From positions 1 to 64,000 of the forward strand of contig NZ_SOZA01000016.1 of NCBI RefSeq assembly GCF_004519305.1: a stretch of DNA of 64,000 nt, in the 5' to 3' direction. The notes under the pieces were generated by a model. It worked only from the letters and a program-made list of their open reading frames with translations, did no database searches and was not told where the DNA came from. This document shows, piece after piece, positions 40,200-49,609 of the stretch. The first letter of the stretch is position 1. Each line of letters starts with the position of its first letter. The stretch comes from Pseudomonas sp. RIT623 (GTDB lineage: Bacteria > Pseudomonadota > Gammaproteobacteria > Pseudomonadales > Pseudomonadaceae). Both the position numbers and the translations under genes were made by a program.

Positions 40200-40916
40200 A
40201 TGCATCCTGTATCTATCCGCGCCACCCATATCCTCGCCATCGAGGACGACCCCGTGCTGGGCGCCTACCTGCACGAGGAACTACAGCGCGGCGGCTTCCA
40301 CGTCACCTGGTGCCGCAATGGCCTCGAGGGCCTGGAGGTCGCCGCCCGGCAAGCCTTCGACCTGGTCTTGATGGATATCCTGCTGCCGGGGCTCAACGGC
40401 CTCGACGCCCTGGCCAGCCTGCGCCGACACAGTGCCACGCCGGTGATCCTGATGTCGGCGCTGGGGGCCGAGGCCGACCGCATCAGTGGTTTCGAGCGTG
40501 GCGCCGACGATTACCTGCCCAAGCCGTTCAGCTTCGCCGAACTGCGCGTGCGCATCGAGGCGATCCTGCGCCGGGTGGCGTTCGAGCGGCGGACCCAGGC
40601 GCCGCGGGAGGCCGAGGCCGGACAGTTGCAATTCGATGAACAGGCTTGTGATGTCAGCCTGGCCGGCACACGCGCCTGCCTCACCCCCAGCGAATACCGT
40701 CTGCTCGATACCTTGCACCGCAGTAGCGACGAGGTGCTGAGCAAACCCTTCCTTTACCAGCAGGTCTTGCAGCGTGGCTATTCGCGACATGACCGCAGCC
40801 TGGACATGCACGTCAGCCAGATCCGCCGCAAGCTCAAGGCCATCGGTTACCACGAGCGCCAGGTGCGCACGGTGTGGGGCAAGGGCTATGTGTTCGGCGC
40901 GGGCGAGGCGGACTGA
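40200..40916 (+). CDS. pirR: OmpR-family response regulator, PirR-like
   Basis: A 238-residue regulator: a receiver with Asp59 (LVLMDILLPGLNG) and Lys in LPKPFSFAELRVRIEAILRR, and a winged HTH ending in HVSQIRRKLKAIGYHERQVRTVWGKGYVF. In P. aeruginosa the gene in this place, between gacS and cysM, is pirR, part of the ferric-enterobactin system. The assignment rests on that order and on family type. The ATG at 40200 has no strong ribosome site, and TTG 40194 is possible. The kinase gene follows after 3 bp. Confidence 0.75.
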   Translation: MHPVSIRATHILAIEDDPVLGAYLHEELQRGGFHVTWCRNGLEGLEVAARQAFDLVLMDILLPGLNGLDALASLRRHSATPVILMSALGAEADRISGFERGADDYLPKPFSFAELRVRIEAILRRVAFERRTQAPREAEAGQLQFDEQACDVSLAGTRACLTPSEYRLLDTLHRSSDEVLSKPFLYQQVLQRGYSRHDRSLDMHVSQIRRKLKAIGYHERQVRTVWGKGYVFGAGEAD

Positions 40917-40919
40917 GGC

Positions 40920-42308
40920 GTGCTCGATCGTCATTCGTTGTTCTGGAGGCTGGCTGTCCTGCTGGTGGGGTTCTGCCTGCTGATGATTGGCCTGAGCTAC
41001 AGCTGGGGTCGGCACATGGAAACCCAGGATGCCTTTCTCTCCGAGCCGGCTCGCCAGGTGCTGCGCGGCTACGCCGCAGAGGCCGAACAGGCCTGGCGCA
41101 GCGGCGGGCAGGTCGGCGTCGATGCATGGTTGAGCGGCATGCATGAGCGCGAGCAGGGGTGGGTGGGGGTGCTCGATGGCGACCTGCAACCACTGGGCAG
41201 CGCCAACCTGAGCAGCAGCCAGACCCAGCGCCTGACCCGCCTGCGCGGCGTCGACTGGCCCATGAGCCGGCGCAGCATCGGCCAACCCTGGTTGCGCCTG
41301 CCGTTCCCCCTGGCGTCGGAGCAGGGCATGCTGGTGATCGAGCTGCCCGAGCGCTTCAACCCCGGCCAGTATCGCTTGTTCTGGCGCGTCGTCACCAACG
41401 GCGTTATCCCCGGGCTGTTCACCTTGCTGCTGTGCGTGGGCCTTTACCGCATGCTGATCGTGCCGCTGAACCAGCTGCGCGAGCAGGCCAATGCCTGGCG
41501 CGCCGACCAGTTGGCCGCGCGCCTGGACGCGCGCACCACCCAGCGGCGCGACGAACTGGGCGAGCTGGCCCGCGCCTTCGACCAGATGGCCGAACGCCTG
41601 CAGGGCACCGTGACCTTGCAGCAGCAGTTGCTGCGCGACCTGTCCCATGAAATGCGCACCCCACTCAGCCGCCTGCGGGTGGCCTGCGATGGCGAGACCG
41701 ATCTGCAACGCCTGCGCGAACGCCTGCACCGTGAGGTGGACGCCATGCAGCAACTGGTCGAGGACACCCTGCAACTGGCCTGGCAGGACGCCGAGCGGGC
41801 GCCGATGAACCTCGAACCGATCCAGCTGCAGGCGCTGTGGGACATGCTCAGCGAGAACGCCTGCTATGAAAGTGGCTGGGCTCCGGCGCGGTTGCATTGC
41901 GAGCTGCCGGCTGACTGTTGGGTGCAAGGCAATCTCAACCACTTGGCCCAGGCTCTGGAGAACGTGCTGCGTAATGCCATCCGCCATTCCCCTGCCCAGG
42001 GCCTGGTCAGGCTCAGCGGGCGGCGCCATGGCCATTACTGGCATATCGAATTGGAAGACGACGGTGGTGGCGTGGCCGAGGCCGACCTGGAGCGGATCTT
42101 CGCGCCGTTTTCGCGGCTTGATGGCTCGCGGCCGGGGGATGGCGGCTTCGGCCTGGGGTTGAGCATTGCCCGCAGTGCCATCGAGCGTCAGGGCGGACGG
42201 GTGTGGGCGGTCAATGGCGCGCAGGGGTTGCGGGTGTGCCTGCGCCTGGCGGCGACGCCAGGCAGCGTGCCGCCTGGTTCGCCAGCAAGGCTGGCGCTTA
42301 CAGGCTGA
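40920..42308 (+). CDS. pirS: sensor histidine kinase, PirS-like
   Basis: A 462-residue kinase. TM1 is at about 9-27, a short periplasmic loop follows, and TM2 is at about 160-183. His243 is in LRDLSHEMRTPLSRL, and HATPase_c has NVLRNAIRHS, DDGGGVAEAD and GGFGLGLSIA. It begins with GTG 3 bp after pirR. The last dozen codons run into a REP-like sequence, so the C-terminal tail is probably not conserved. No pirA receptor gene follows. Confidence 0.78.
   Translation: MLDRHSLFWRLAVLLVGFCLLMIGLSYSWGRHMETQDAFLSEPARQVLRGYAAEAEQAWRSGGQVGVDAWLSGMHEREQGWVGVLDGDLQPLGSANLSSSQTQRLTRLRGVDWPMSRRSIGQPWLRLPFPLASEQGMLVIELPERFNPGQYRLFWRVVTNGVIPGLFTLLLCVGLYRMLIVPLNQLREQANAWRADQLAARLDARTTQRRDELGELARAFDQMAERLQGTVTLQQQLLRDLSHEMRTPLSRLRVACDGETDLQRLRERLHREVDAMQQLVEDTLQLAWQDAERAPMNLEPIQLQALWDMLSENACYESGWAPARLHCELPADCWVQGNLNHLAQALENVLRNAIRHSPAQGLVRLSGRRHGHYWHIELEDDGGGVAEADLERIFAPFSRLDGSRPGDGGFGLGLSIARSAIERQGGRVWAVNGAQGLRVCLRLAATPGSVPPGSPARLALTG
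42270..42304. repeat. single REP unit overlapping the pirS 3' end
   Basis: GGTTCGCCAGCAAGGCTGGCGCTTACAGG-type sequence (short CCAGC/GCTGG hairpin) is read as the final codons of pirS. Confidence 0.6.
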
Positions 42309-42420
42309 TCATCCATCAACTTATAGCCAGCGGTTATAGTGTCCGACGATTGCGTGATATGGCCGCGCTGGGTTTGCCGGTATGATAGGCGCCCCTGCCG
42401 TCCGGATTGCGAAAACGCCC

Positions 42421-43320
42421 ATGACCCTGCAGTACCCAACCATTGCCGATTGCGTCGGCCACACGCCTCTGGTTCGCCTGCAGCGCATTGCCGGGGCCAC
42501 CAGCAACACCCTGCTGCTCAAGCTCGAAGGCAACAACCCGGCGGGTTCGGTCAAGGACCGTCCGGCGTTGTCGATGATCACCCGCGCTGAACTGCGCGGG
42601 CAGATCAAGCCAGGCGACACGCTGATCGAAGCCACCTCGGGCAACACCGGCATCGCCCTGGCCATGGCCGCGGCGATCAAGGGCTACAAGATGATCCTGA
42701 TCATGCCCGACAACTCCACCACCGAACGCAAGGCGGCGATGACCGCCTATGGCGCCGAGTTGATCCTGGTGACCAAGGAGGAGGGCATGGAGGGCGCGCG
42801 CGACCTTGCCGAGAAGCTGCAGGCCGAAGGCCGCGGGTTGGTGCTGGACCAGTTCGCCAACGGCGACAACCCGATCGCCCACTACAACAGCACCGGCCCG
42901 GAAATCTGGCAGCAGACCCAGGGCACCATCACCCATTTCGTCAGCTCCATGGGCACCACCGGTACCATCATGGGCTGCTCGCAGTACCTCAAGGAGCAGA
43001 ATCCAGCGGTGCAGATCATTGGTTTGCAGCCGATGGAAGGCTCGGCCATCCCCGGCATACGCCGCTGGCCCCACGAATACCTGCCGAAGATCTTCGACGC
43101 CAGCCGTGTCGACCGGGTGGTCGACATGTCCCAGCAGGAGGCCGAGGACACCACGCGCCGCCTTGCCCGCGAAGAGGGCATTTTCTGCGGCGTGTCCTCC
43201 GGCGGTGCAGTGGCGGCGATGCTACGCCTGTCCCTGGAGGTCGAGAACGCGGTGATGGTCGCCATCATCTGCGATCGTGGCGACCGTTACCTGTCCACCG
43301 GCTTGTTCGACGCGACCTGA
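42421..43320 (+). CDS. cysM: cysteine synthase B
   Basis: A 299-residue PLP enzyme making cysteine from O-acetylserine and sulfide or thiosulfate. The PLP-lysine is Lys45 in [27 protein letters not shown] and the pyridoxal phosphate loop [11 protein letters not shown] are typical. The ATG at 42421 gives the CysM length; the earlier in-frame ATG at 42382 adds 13 residues. Its last base is shared with the rlmD start (TGATG). Confidence 0.93.
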   Translation: MTLQYPTIADCVGHTPLVRLQRIAGATSNTLLLKLEGNNPAGSVKDRPALSMITRAELRGQIKPGDTLIEATSGNTGIALAMAAAIKGYKMILIMPDNSTTERKAAMTAYGAELILVTKEEGMEGARDLAEKLQAEGRGLVLDQFANGDNPIAHYNSTGPEIWQQTQGTITHFVSSMGTTGTIMGCSQYLKEQNPAVQIIGLQPMEGSAIPGIRRWPHEYLPKIFDASRVDRVVDMSQQEAEDTTRRLAREEGIFCGVSSGGAVAAMLRLSLEVENAVMVAIICDRGDRYLSTGLFDAT

Positions 43321-44678
43321 TGTCCAGAAAGAAAAGCAACGGCGGCCTGCGCTTCCAGCCGGCCGGCGGCAACCGTACCCCACAGGTTCCCGTGGGCAAG
43401 AAACAGCGTCTGCTGATCGAGCGCGTGTCCGGCGATGGCCGGGGCATTGCCTTCGTCGAAGGGCGTACCTGGTTCGTCAGCGGCGCGCTGGACGGCGAGG
43501 ACGTCGAGGCGCGCGTGCTCGCGGCGCGCGGCAAGGTGGTCGAGGCGCGCCTGGAGCGTGTGTTCCAGGCCAGCGCGCAACGGCGCGAAGCGCCCTGCCG
43601 GCATTACGTCCGCTGCGGCGGTTGCAACCTGCAACATGTCCCCCATGCCGACCAGTTGGCCCTCAAGCAGCGCCTGCTGGCCGAGCAGTTGCAGCGGGTT
43701 GCTGGGCTGCAGCCAGAAGAGTGGGCCGCGCCCCTGAGCGGGCCGGAGTTCGGCTACCGACGCCGGGCGCGGGTGGCGGTGCGCTGGGATGTCAAGGCAC
43801 GCCATCTGGACGTGGGCTTTCGCGCCGAGGCCAGCCAGGACATTGTCGCCATCGACGACTGCCCGGTGCTGGTACAACCCTTGCAGTCCATTTTCCGCCA
43901 CTTGCCCACCGTGCTGCGCAGCTTGAGCAAGCCACAGGCGCTGGGGCATGTAGAACTGTTCAGCGGCACGGCGCAAGCGCTGCTGGTGCGTCACGTGGCA
44001 GCGTTGCCTGCTGAAGACCTGGCGCGCCTTGCGGCATTCTGTGCCGAAGCCGGCGCCCAGCTTTGGTTGCAGGGCGAAGGTCAGCCGGCTCCGATGGACG
44101 CCGCGGCGCAGTTGGGCTTTGCCCTCGAGCCCTGGGGCCTGGAGCTGGCCTGGCGGCCTGGAGATTTCGTCCAGGTCAACGCCCAAGTCAATAGCCTGAT
44201 GATCCAGCAGGCCTTGGCCTGGCTGGCGCCGCAGGCCGACGAGCGGGTGCTGGACCTGTTCTGCGGCCTGGGTAATTTCGCCTTGCCCCTGGCGCGCCAG
44301 GCGCGCGAGGTGGTGGCGGTGGAAGGCGTGCAGGCCATGGTCGAGCGCGCCGAGGCCAATGCCCGAAACAACAATGTGCATAACGCACGGTTTTTTCAGG
44401 CCGATTTATCGCAGCCTTTGGCGGACGCCGGATGGGTCGCCGAAGGTTTTTCTGCGGTACTCTTGGACCCACCGCGCGACGGCGCTTTCGAGGTGGTGCA
44501 AGGCATCGCCCGGCTGGGTGCGCAGCGGATGGTCTATGTATCGTGCAACCCGGCCACGCTGGCGCGAGACGCCCAGGTGCTGGCGGGGCAGGGGTACCGG
44601 TTAAAAAGGGCCGGGATTCTCGACATGTTTCCTCAGACGGCACATGTCGAGGCCATGGCGTTATTCGAAGCGGGCTAG
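43320..44678 (+). CDS. rlmD: 23S rRNA m5U1939 methyltransferase
   Basis: A 452-residue RlmD/RumA. The N-terminal TRAM domain is at about 20-85. 4Fe-4S cysteines lie in [15 protein letters not shown] with a further Cys in DDCPVL. The SAM site is [15 protein letters not shown], and the catalytic Cys and base are in [12 protein letters not shown]. It overlaps cysM by 1 bp and precedes relA, a fixed order in Pseudomonas. Confidence 0.93.
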   Translation: MSRKKSNGGLRFQPAGGNRTPQVPVGKKQRLLIERVSGDGRGIAFVEGRTWFVSGALDGEDVEARVLAARGKVVEARLERVFQASAQRREAPCRHYVRCGGCNLQHVPHADQLALKQRLLAEQLQRVAGLQPEEWAAPLSGPEFGYRRRARVAVRWDVKARHLDVGFRAEASQDIVAIDDCPVLVQPLQSIFRHLPTVLRSLSKPQALGHVELFSGTAQALLVRHVAALPAEDLARLAAFCAEAGAQLWLQGEGQPAPMDAAAQLGFALEPWGLELAWRPGDFVQVNAQVNSLMIQQALAWLAPQADERVLDLFCGLGNFALPLARQAREVVAVEGVQAMVERAEANARNNNVHNARFFQADLSQPLADAGWVAEGFSAVLLDPPRDGAFEVVQGIARLGAQRMVYVSCNPATLARDAQVLAGQGYRLKRAGILDMFPQTAHVEAMALFEAG

Positions 44679-44776
44679 CGCGGCTGGCCCCTTGGTGTCG
44701 CGTTCAAGGAACGAAGGCGGCACAGGTGATAGTCAGCGTGCCCGTGTGGCGCGCTGTATGGAAAGGTAAAGCAAAG

Positions 44777-47017
44777 ATGGTACAGGTGAGAGTGCACCAG
44801 CCGGTCAACAACGACGGCAGTATCAATCTCGAAGCATGGCTCGATCATGTGGTGAGCGTCGATTCGCAGCTCGATCGCCCGGCGCTCAAAGAGGCCTGCG
44901 AGTTCGCCCAGGAAGTCGAGAAGAAGGGCAACCCGGCCAAGCATTCCTGGGCGGACGGGACGTCCAGTTTCCAGGCGGGGCTGGAGATCGCCGAGATCCT
45001 CGCCGACCTCAAGCTCGATCAGGACTCGCTGGTCGCCGCGGTGATCTACCGCTCGGTGCGTGAAGGCAAGGTGACCTTGGCCGAAGTCGGCCAGCGTTTC
45101 GGCCCGGTGGTGTCCAAGCTGATCGACGGCGTGTTGCGCATGGCCGCCATCAGTGCCAGTCTCAGTCCGCGCCAGTCGCTGGTGCTCGGCTCCCAGGCGC
45201 AGGTGGAGAACCTGCGCAAGATGCTGGTGGCCATGGTCGACGATGTGCGCGTGGCGCTGATCAAGCTGGCTGAACGCACCTGCGCCATTCGCGCGGTCAA
45301 GGCTGCCGATGACGAGAAACGCCTGCGGGTAGCCCGCGAGGTGTTCGACATCTATGCGCCGCTGGCCCACCGCCTGGGCATCGGCCATATCAAGTGGGAA
45401 CTGGAAGACCTCTCGTTCCGCTACCTCGAGCCCGACCAGTACAAGCAGATCGCCAAGCTACTGCACGAGCGCCGGCTGGACCGCGAGCGTTTCATCAGCG
45501 ACGTGATGAACCAGCTGCAGAACGAATTGCTGGCCACTGGGGTCAACGCCGATATCAGTGGCCGGGCGAAACATATCTATTCGATTTGGCGCAAGATGCA
45601 GCGCAAGGGCCTGGAGTTCAGCCAGATCTATGACGTGCGCGCAGTGCGTGTGCTGGTGCCGGAGGTGCGCGACTGCTACACCGCGCTGGGGATCGTCCAC
45701 ACCCTGTGGCGGCATATCCCCAAGGAGTTCGACGACTACATCGCCAACCCCAAGGAGAACGGCTACCGCTCGCTGCACACCGCGGTGATCGGCCCTGAGG
45801 GCAAGGTCCTCGAGGTGCAGATCCGCACCCATGCCATGCACGAGGAAGCCGAGCTCGGTGTCTGCGCGCATTGGCGCTACAAGGGCACCGACGTCAAGCC
45901 CAGTTCCAACCATTACGAAGAGAAGATCTCCTGGCTGCGCCAGGTGCTCGAGTGGCACGAGGAGCTGGGCGATATCGGCGGCCTGGCTGAACAGCTGCGC
46001 GTCGATATCGAGCCGGACCGGGTCTATGTATTCACCCCCGACGGCCACGCCATCGACCTGCCCAAGGGCGCCACGCCACTGGACTTCGCCTACCGGGTGC
46101 ACACCGAGATCGGCCACAACTGCCGTGGCGCCAAGATCAACGGGCGCATCGTGCCGCTCAACTACAGCCTGCAGACCGGCGAGCAGGTGGAGATCATCAC
46201 CAGCAAGCATGGCAGCCCGAGCCGCGACTGGTTGAACTCCAACCTGGGCTACGTCACCACCTCGCGGGCCCGGGCCAAGATCGTCCACTGGTTCAAACTG
46301 CAGGCCCGCGACCAGAACGTGGCCGCCGGCAAGACCCTGCTCGAGCGCGAGTTGAGCCGCCTGGGCCTGCCCCAGGTGGACTTCGAGCGCCTGGCCGAGA
46401 AGGCCAATGTCAAGACCGCCGAGGACATGTTCGCCGCCCTCGGCGCTGGCGACCTGCGCCTGGCGCACATGGTCAATGCCGCGCAGCAGCTGCTCGAGCC
46501 CGAGCGCCTGGAACCGGTCGAGTTGATTCCGCGCCAGGCCCGTGGCATCCGTGCGGGCAAGCGTAGCGATATCCAGATCCAGGGCGTCGGCAACCTGCTC
46601 ACGCAGATGGCCGGCTGCTGCCAGCCGTTGCCGGGTGATGCCATCGTCGGCTACATCACCCAGGGCCGCGGGGTGAGTATCCACCGCCAGGACTGTGCCT
46701 CGGTACTGCAACTGGCGGGCAAGGAGCCGGAGCGGATGATCCAGGTCAGCTGGGGGCCGATCCCGGTGCAGACCTATCCGGTGGACATCGTCATCCGCGC
46801 CTACGACCGCCCGGGGCTGCTGCGCGACGTGTCGCAGGTGCTGCTCAACGAGAAGATCAACGTACTGGCGGTCAACACCCGCTCGAACAAGGAAGACAAC
46901 ACCGCGCTGATGTCGCTGACCATCGAGATTCCCGGCCTGGACGCGCTTGGGCGCCTGCTCGGCAGGATTTCGCAGTTGCCCAACATCATCGAGACGCGGC
47001 GTAACCGTACCCCGTGA
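44777..47017 (+). CDS. relA: (p)ppGpp synthetase RelA
   Basis: A 746-residue ribosome-associated synthetase of the stringent response. The N-terminal hydrolase-like domain looks degenerate (the HD pair is not intact), as in RelA. The synthetase domain has YDVRAVRVLVPEVRDCYTALGIVHTLW and GYRSLHTAVIGPEGKVLEVQIRT. TGS (VYVFTPDGHAIDLPKGATPLDFAY) and C-terminal ACT (VDIVIRAYDRPGLLRDVSQVL) domains follow. The start at 44777 is MVQVRVHQPVNNDGS, with GGAAAGG upstream; the long upstream open frame overlaps rlmD and is not coding. Confidence 0.95.
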   Translation: MVQVRVHQPVNNDGSINLEAWLDHVVSVDSQLDRPALKEACEFAQEVEKKGNPAKHSWADGTSSFQAGLEIAEILADLKLDQDSLVAAVIYRSVREGKVTLAEVGQRFGPVVSKLIDGVLRMAAISASLSPRQSLVLGSQAQVENLRKMLVAMVDDVRVALIKLAERTCAIRAVKAADDEKRLRVAREVFDIYAPLAHRLGIGHIKWELEDLSFRYLEPDQYKQIAKLLHERRLDRERFISDVMNQLQNELLATGVNADISGRAKHIYSIWRKMQRKGLEFSQIYDVRAVRVLVPEVRDCYTALGIVHTLWRHIPKEFDDYIANPKENGYRSLHTAVIGPEGKVLEVQIRTHAMHEEAELGVCAHWRYKGTDVKPSSNHYEEKISWLRQVLEWHEELGDIGGLAEQLRVDIEPDRVYVFTPDGHAIDLPKGATPLDFAYRVHTEIGHNCRGAKINGRIVPLNYSLQTGEQVEIITSKHGSPSRDWLNSNLGYVTTSRARAKIVHWFKLQARDQNVAAGKTLLERELSRLGLPQVDFERLAEKANVKTAEDMFAALGAGDLRLAHMVNAAQQLLEPERLEPVELIPRQARGIRAGKRSDIQIQGVGNLLTQMAGCCQPLPGDAIVGYITQGRGVSIHRQDCASVLQLAGKEPERMIQVSWGPIPVQTYPVDIVIRAYDRPGLLRDVSQVLLNEKINVLAVNTRSNKEDNTALMSLTIEIPGLDALGRLLGRISQLPNIIETRRNRTP

Positions 47018-47087
47018 TACTGCCATTGGCGGGCAAGTCGCACCGCCGATGCGACTTGCCCCGCGCTGAGCCCGGTAAGGACAACCC

Positions 47088-47921
47088 ATGACCTATACCC
47101 TCGAAGACCTGCTGCACCTGATGGCCCGCCTGCGCGACCCGCAGTACGGTTGCCCCTGGGATCTCAAGCAGGACTACGCCAGCATCGTCCCGCACACGAT
47201 CGAAGAGGCCTACGAAGTGGCCGACACCATCGAGCGCGGTGACTTCGAGCACCTGCAGGGCGAGCTGGGCGACCTGTTGTTCCAGGTGGTCTACTACAGC
47301 CAGCTGGCACGGGAAGAAGGGCGCTTCGAGTTCGACGGCGTGGTCGATGCGATCACCCGCAAGCTTATCCGCCGCCACCCCCATGTATTCCCCACTGGCG
47401 AGCTCTATGCGCCGCTGGACACCCCCATGTTGAACGAGGCCCAGGTCAAGTCGCGCTGGGAAGAGATCAAGGCCGAGGAACGCGCCGAGAAGAGCGAGCC
47501 TGAACAGCTCTCGCTGCTCGACGATGTGCCGGCGGCCTTGCCTGCGCTGTCACGGGCGGCCAAGCTGCAGAAGCGCGCTGCCACGGTCGGTTTCGACTGG
47601 CCCGAGGCCCTGCCGGTACTGGACAAGGTGCGCGAGGAACTCGACGAAGTGCTGCAGGCCATGGCCGATGGCGACAGCGATGCGTTGGAGGATGAGCTGG
47701 GCGACCTGTTGTTCGCCACCGTCAACCTGGCCCGTCACCTCAAGCACGACCCGGAAAACGCCCTGCGCCGCGCCAACCGCAAGTTCGAGCGGCGCTTCCG
47801 ATTCATCGAACAGGCATTGCGCGAGCAGGGCCTGAACATCCAAGATCGTACCCTCGACGAGCTGGACGCCCTGTGGGGCGAGGCCAAGCGTCAGGAAAAG
47901 AACCTGCCCAGCTGCGGCTGA
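47088..47921 (+). CDS. mazG: nucleoside triphosphate pyrophosphohydrolase MazG
   Basis: A 277-residue tandem-domain MazG (NTP to NMP + PPi). Both halves contain the EExxE...ExxD metal motif: EEAYEVADTIERGDFEHLQGELGDLLFQVV and EELDEVLQAMADGDSDALEDELGDLLFATV. It follows relA by 70 bp. In E. coli MazG lowers ppGpp, and the relA-mazG link is conserved. AAGGA precedes the ATG. Confidence 0.93.
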   Translation: MTYTLEDLLHLMARLRDPQYGCPWDLKQDYASIVPHTIEEAYEVADTIERGDFEHLQGELGDLLFQVVYYSQLAREEGRFEFDGVVDAITRKLIRRHPHVFPTGELYAPLDTPMLNEAQVKSRWEEIKAEERAEKSEPEQLSLLDDVPAALPALSRAAKLQKRAATVGFDWPEALPVLDKVREELDEVLQAMADGDSDALEDELGDLLFATVNLARHLKHDPENALRRANRKFERRFRFIEQALREQGLNIQDRTLDELDALWGEAKRQEKNLPSCG

Positions 47922-47946
47922 GCTGATGCATAAGTGAGTGAACACG

Positions 47947-48486
47947 ATGAGCCTTTCCCTTCGCGACCAATTGCTCAAAGCCGGTCTGGTCAACCAGAAA
48001 CAGGTTTCTCAGGCCAACAAGGCCGAGAAAAAACAGAAACGCCTGGAACATAAAGGCCAGGTCGAGGTGGACGACAGCCAGCAGCGCCTGGCCAAGCAAG
48101 CCCAGGCCGAGAAGGCCAAGAAAGACCAGGAGCTGAACCGCCAGGTCCAGGAGAAGGCCGAGCAGAAGGCCCGCGCCGCGCAGGTCAAGCAATTGATCGA
48201 GGCGACCCGCCTGCCCAAGCTGAACACCGAGGACTATTACAACTTCGTCGACGACAAGAAGGTCAAGCGCATCGCCGTCAACGCCCTGATGCGCAGCAAG
48301 CTGAGCAACGGCGCGCTGGCGATCGTCGCCCACGGCGGCGGCTACGAAGTGATCCCGCGCGAGGCGGCGGTGAAGATCCAGGAGCGCGACCCGAATCGTA
48401 TCCTGCTGCTCAACACCCATGTCGAGGAAGCGGACGAGGACGACCCGTACGCCGCCTACAAGATCCCTGACGATCTGATGTGGTAA
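47947..48486 (+). CDS. DUF2058 (YaiL-like) protein
   Basis: A 179-residue protein with a long charged coiled-coil N-terminal part (KKQKRLEHKGQVEVDDSQQRLAKQAQAEKAKK) and a conserved C-terminal domain (LNTEDYYNFVDDKKVKRIAVN...). It likely belongs to the nucleoprotein/polysomal YaiL-type family. Function unknown. The ATG at 47947 is the more typical start; GTG 47938 is possible. A strong terminator follows. Confidence 0.85.
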   Translation: MSLSLRDQLLKAGLVNQKQVSQANKAEKKQKRLEHKGQVEVDDSQQRLAKQAQAEKAKKDQELNRQVQEKAEQKARAAQVKQLIEATRLPKLNTEDYYNFVDDKKVKRIAVNALMRSKLSNGALAIVAHGGGYEVIPREAAVKIQERDPNRILLLNTHVEEADEDDPYAAYKIPDDLMW

Positions 48487-48491
48487 GCATG

Positions 48492-48517
48492 AAAAACCCC
48501 GCCTAGGCGGGGTTTTC
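48492..48517. terminator. bidirectional terminator
   Basis: AAAACCCCGCC-TA-GGCGGGGTTTT lies between the DUF2058 gene and the convergent 60-residue gene. Confidence 0.92.
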
Positions 48518-48532
48518 TTATTGAAGACTGGG

Positions 48533-48715
48533 TCATTGCGACGCGCGCTGATTCTCGAGGTATTCCAGTTCCATGCGGTATTTCTGAGCCAGGTGTTCTT
48601 CGTGGAACATACCGACCAGCTGGCCCTGCTGGCGCACCTCCCAGATCCGCAAGCCAGAGGCTTGGCTTTCGTGGGACATTTTCGATTCGTCGCGTTCGGT
48701 TACTTGGACTGTCAT
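48533..48715 (-). CDS. small conserved hypothetical protein
   Basis: A 60-residue protein (MTVQVTERDESKMSHESQ...), hydrophilic, with a C-terminal charged helix (HEEHLAQKYRMELEYLEN). GTGGAG lies 8 nt before the ATG. It is isolated between two terminators, which argues for a real separate transcript. I cannot assign a family. Confidence 0.6.
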   Translation of the reverse strand: MTVQVTERDESKMSHESQASGLRIWEVRQQGQLVGMFHEEHLAQKYRMELEYLENQRASQ

Positions 48716-48838
48716 CGTTAAACTCCACTTCTTCGGTTGGCTGCGGCACTCTGTCGCAGGACTCCTTTATAGAATTTGTTAGCAGGCTAAGTAAATAAAA
48801 CAGCGATGAAACAAGTTTCATGTAGGAGCGGTGTGCAG

Positions 48839-48867
48839 CAAAAAAGAAACCCCGCACTAGGCGGGGC
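48839..48867 (-). terminator. terminator of the DUF3108 gene
   Basis: Stem GCCCCGCC/GCGGGG-type (CCCCGC / GCGGGG around ACTAG) is followed on the minus strand by TTTCTTTTTT, 24 bp past the stop. Confidence 0.9.
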
Positions 48868-48890
48868 TCCGGGCATTGCTGGCAGCGGTA

Positions 48891-49601
48891 TCAGTTGCCC
48901 TTGACCGCCTTGCCGTCCACCGTGCCATCTTGCAGCACGATCACGTATTCCTTGCCGTCGGTCTCGACCTGGCGCAATTGCACCAGCAGGTAGTCCCAGT
49001 CCTTGGCGAACCACAGTTCGGTGATACGCTTGCTCTGGCTCGGGTCGCGCACGCGCTCGACCTTGATCGCCTCGACCTGACCGGTCTTGGTGGCGACTTT
49101 CTCGGCACCCAGCACGCGGAAGTCGTAGGTGTCGATCTCGTCACCGTCGACCACCTGATAGGTCATGCTCTTCTTGCCAGCGGCCACATCATGCTGCAGC
49201 GCCAGCTGGTACGACGACTTGTCCAGCACGCCACGGTTGAGCGGCAGGCTGACGGCATCGCCACGGTCGCTGCCGGTGACTTTCTTGCCGGTCCAGTCGA
49301 ACGTCAGGTCGACCTTCTTGGCCTTGCCCAGGCCGCCACGCTCGAAGTGGTACTTCTGCGGCAGCAGGGTGTCGTTGTCCATGCGCAGGGTGCTTTGCTC
49401 GGTGAGGCTGGCGATCATCATGGACGCCTTGAAATTCAGGCTCCAGGTACCGTTGGCGTTCTTTTCCAGGCTGCGCTCGGCAGTGCCGCTCATGGGCAGC
49501 TGTTTCCAGTCGGCGGTGTAGCTGGCCGCGAAAGGCTTCAGATCAGCTGCCTGGAGCGGCAGGGCAAGCACGGCGAGAGCCAAGAGCAGGGCACGACGCA
49601 T
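48891..49601 (-). CDS. DUF3108 periplasmic protein
   Basis: A 236-residue exported protein (signal peptide about 1-18, cleavage after LQA). The beta-rich body has the typical DUF3108 opening PFAASYTADWKQLPMSGTAERSL and a repeated strand pattern. AGGAG lies 6 nt before the ATG. It follows purN by 8 bp on the same strand and is likely the third gene of the purM-purN operon. Function unknown; possibly outer-membrane related. Confidence 0.85.
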   Translation of the reverse strand: MRRALLLALAVLALPLQAADLKPFAASYTADWKQLPMSGTAERSLEKNANGTWSLNFKASMMIASLTEQSTLRMDNDTLLPQKYHFERGGLGKAKKVDLTFDWTGKKVTGSDRGDAVSLPLNRGVLDKSSYQLALQHDVAAGKKSMTYQVVDGDEIDTYDFRVLGAEKVATKTGQVEAIKVERVRDPSQSKRITELWFAKDWDYLLVQLRQVETDGKEYVIVLQDGTVDGKAVKGN

Positions 49602-49609
49602 AAATTCTC

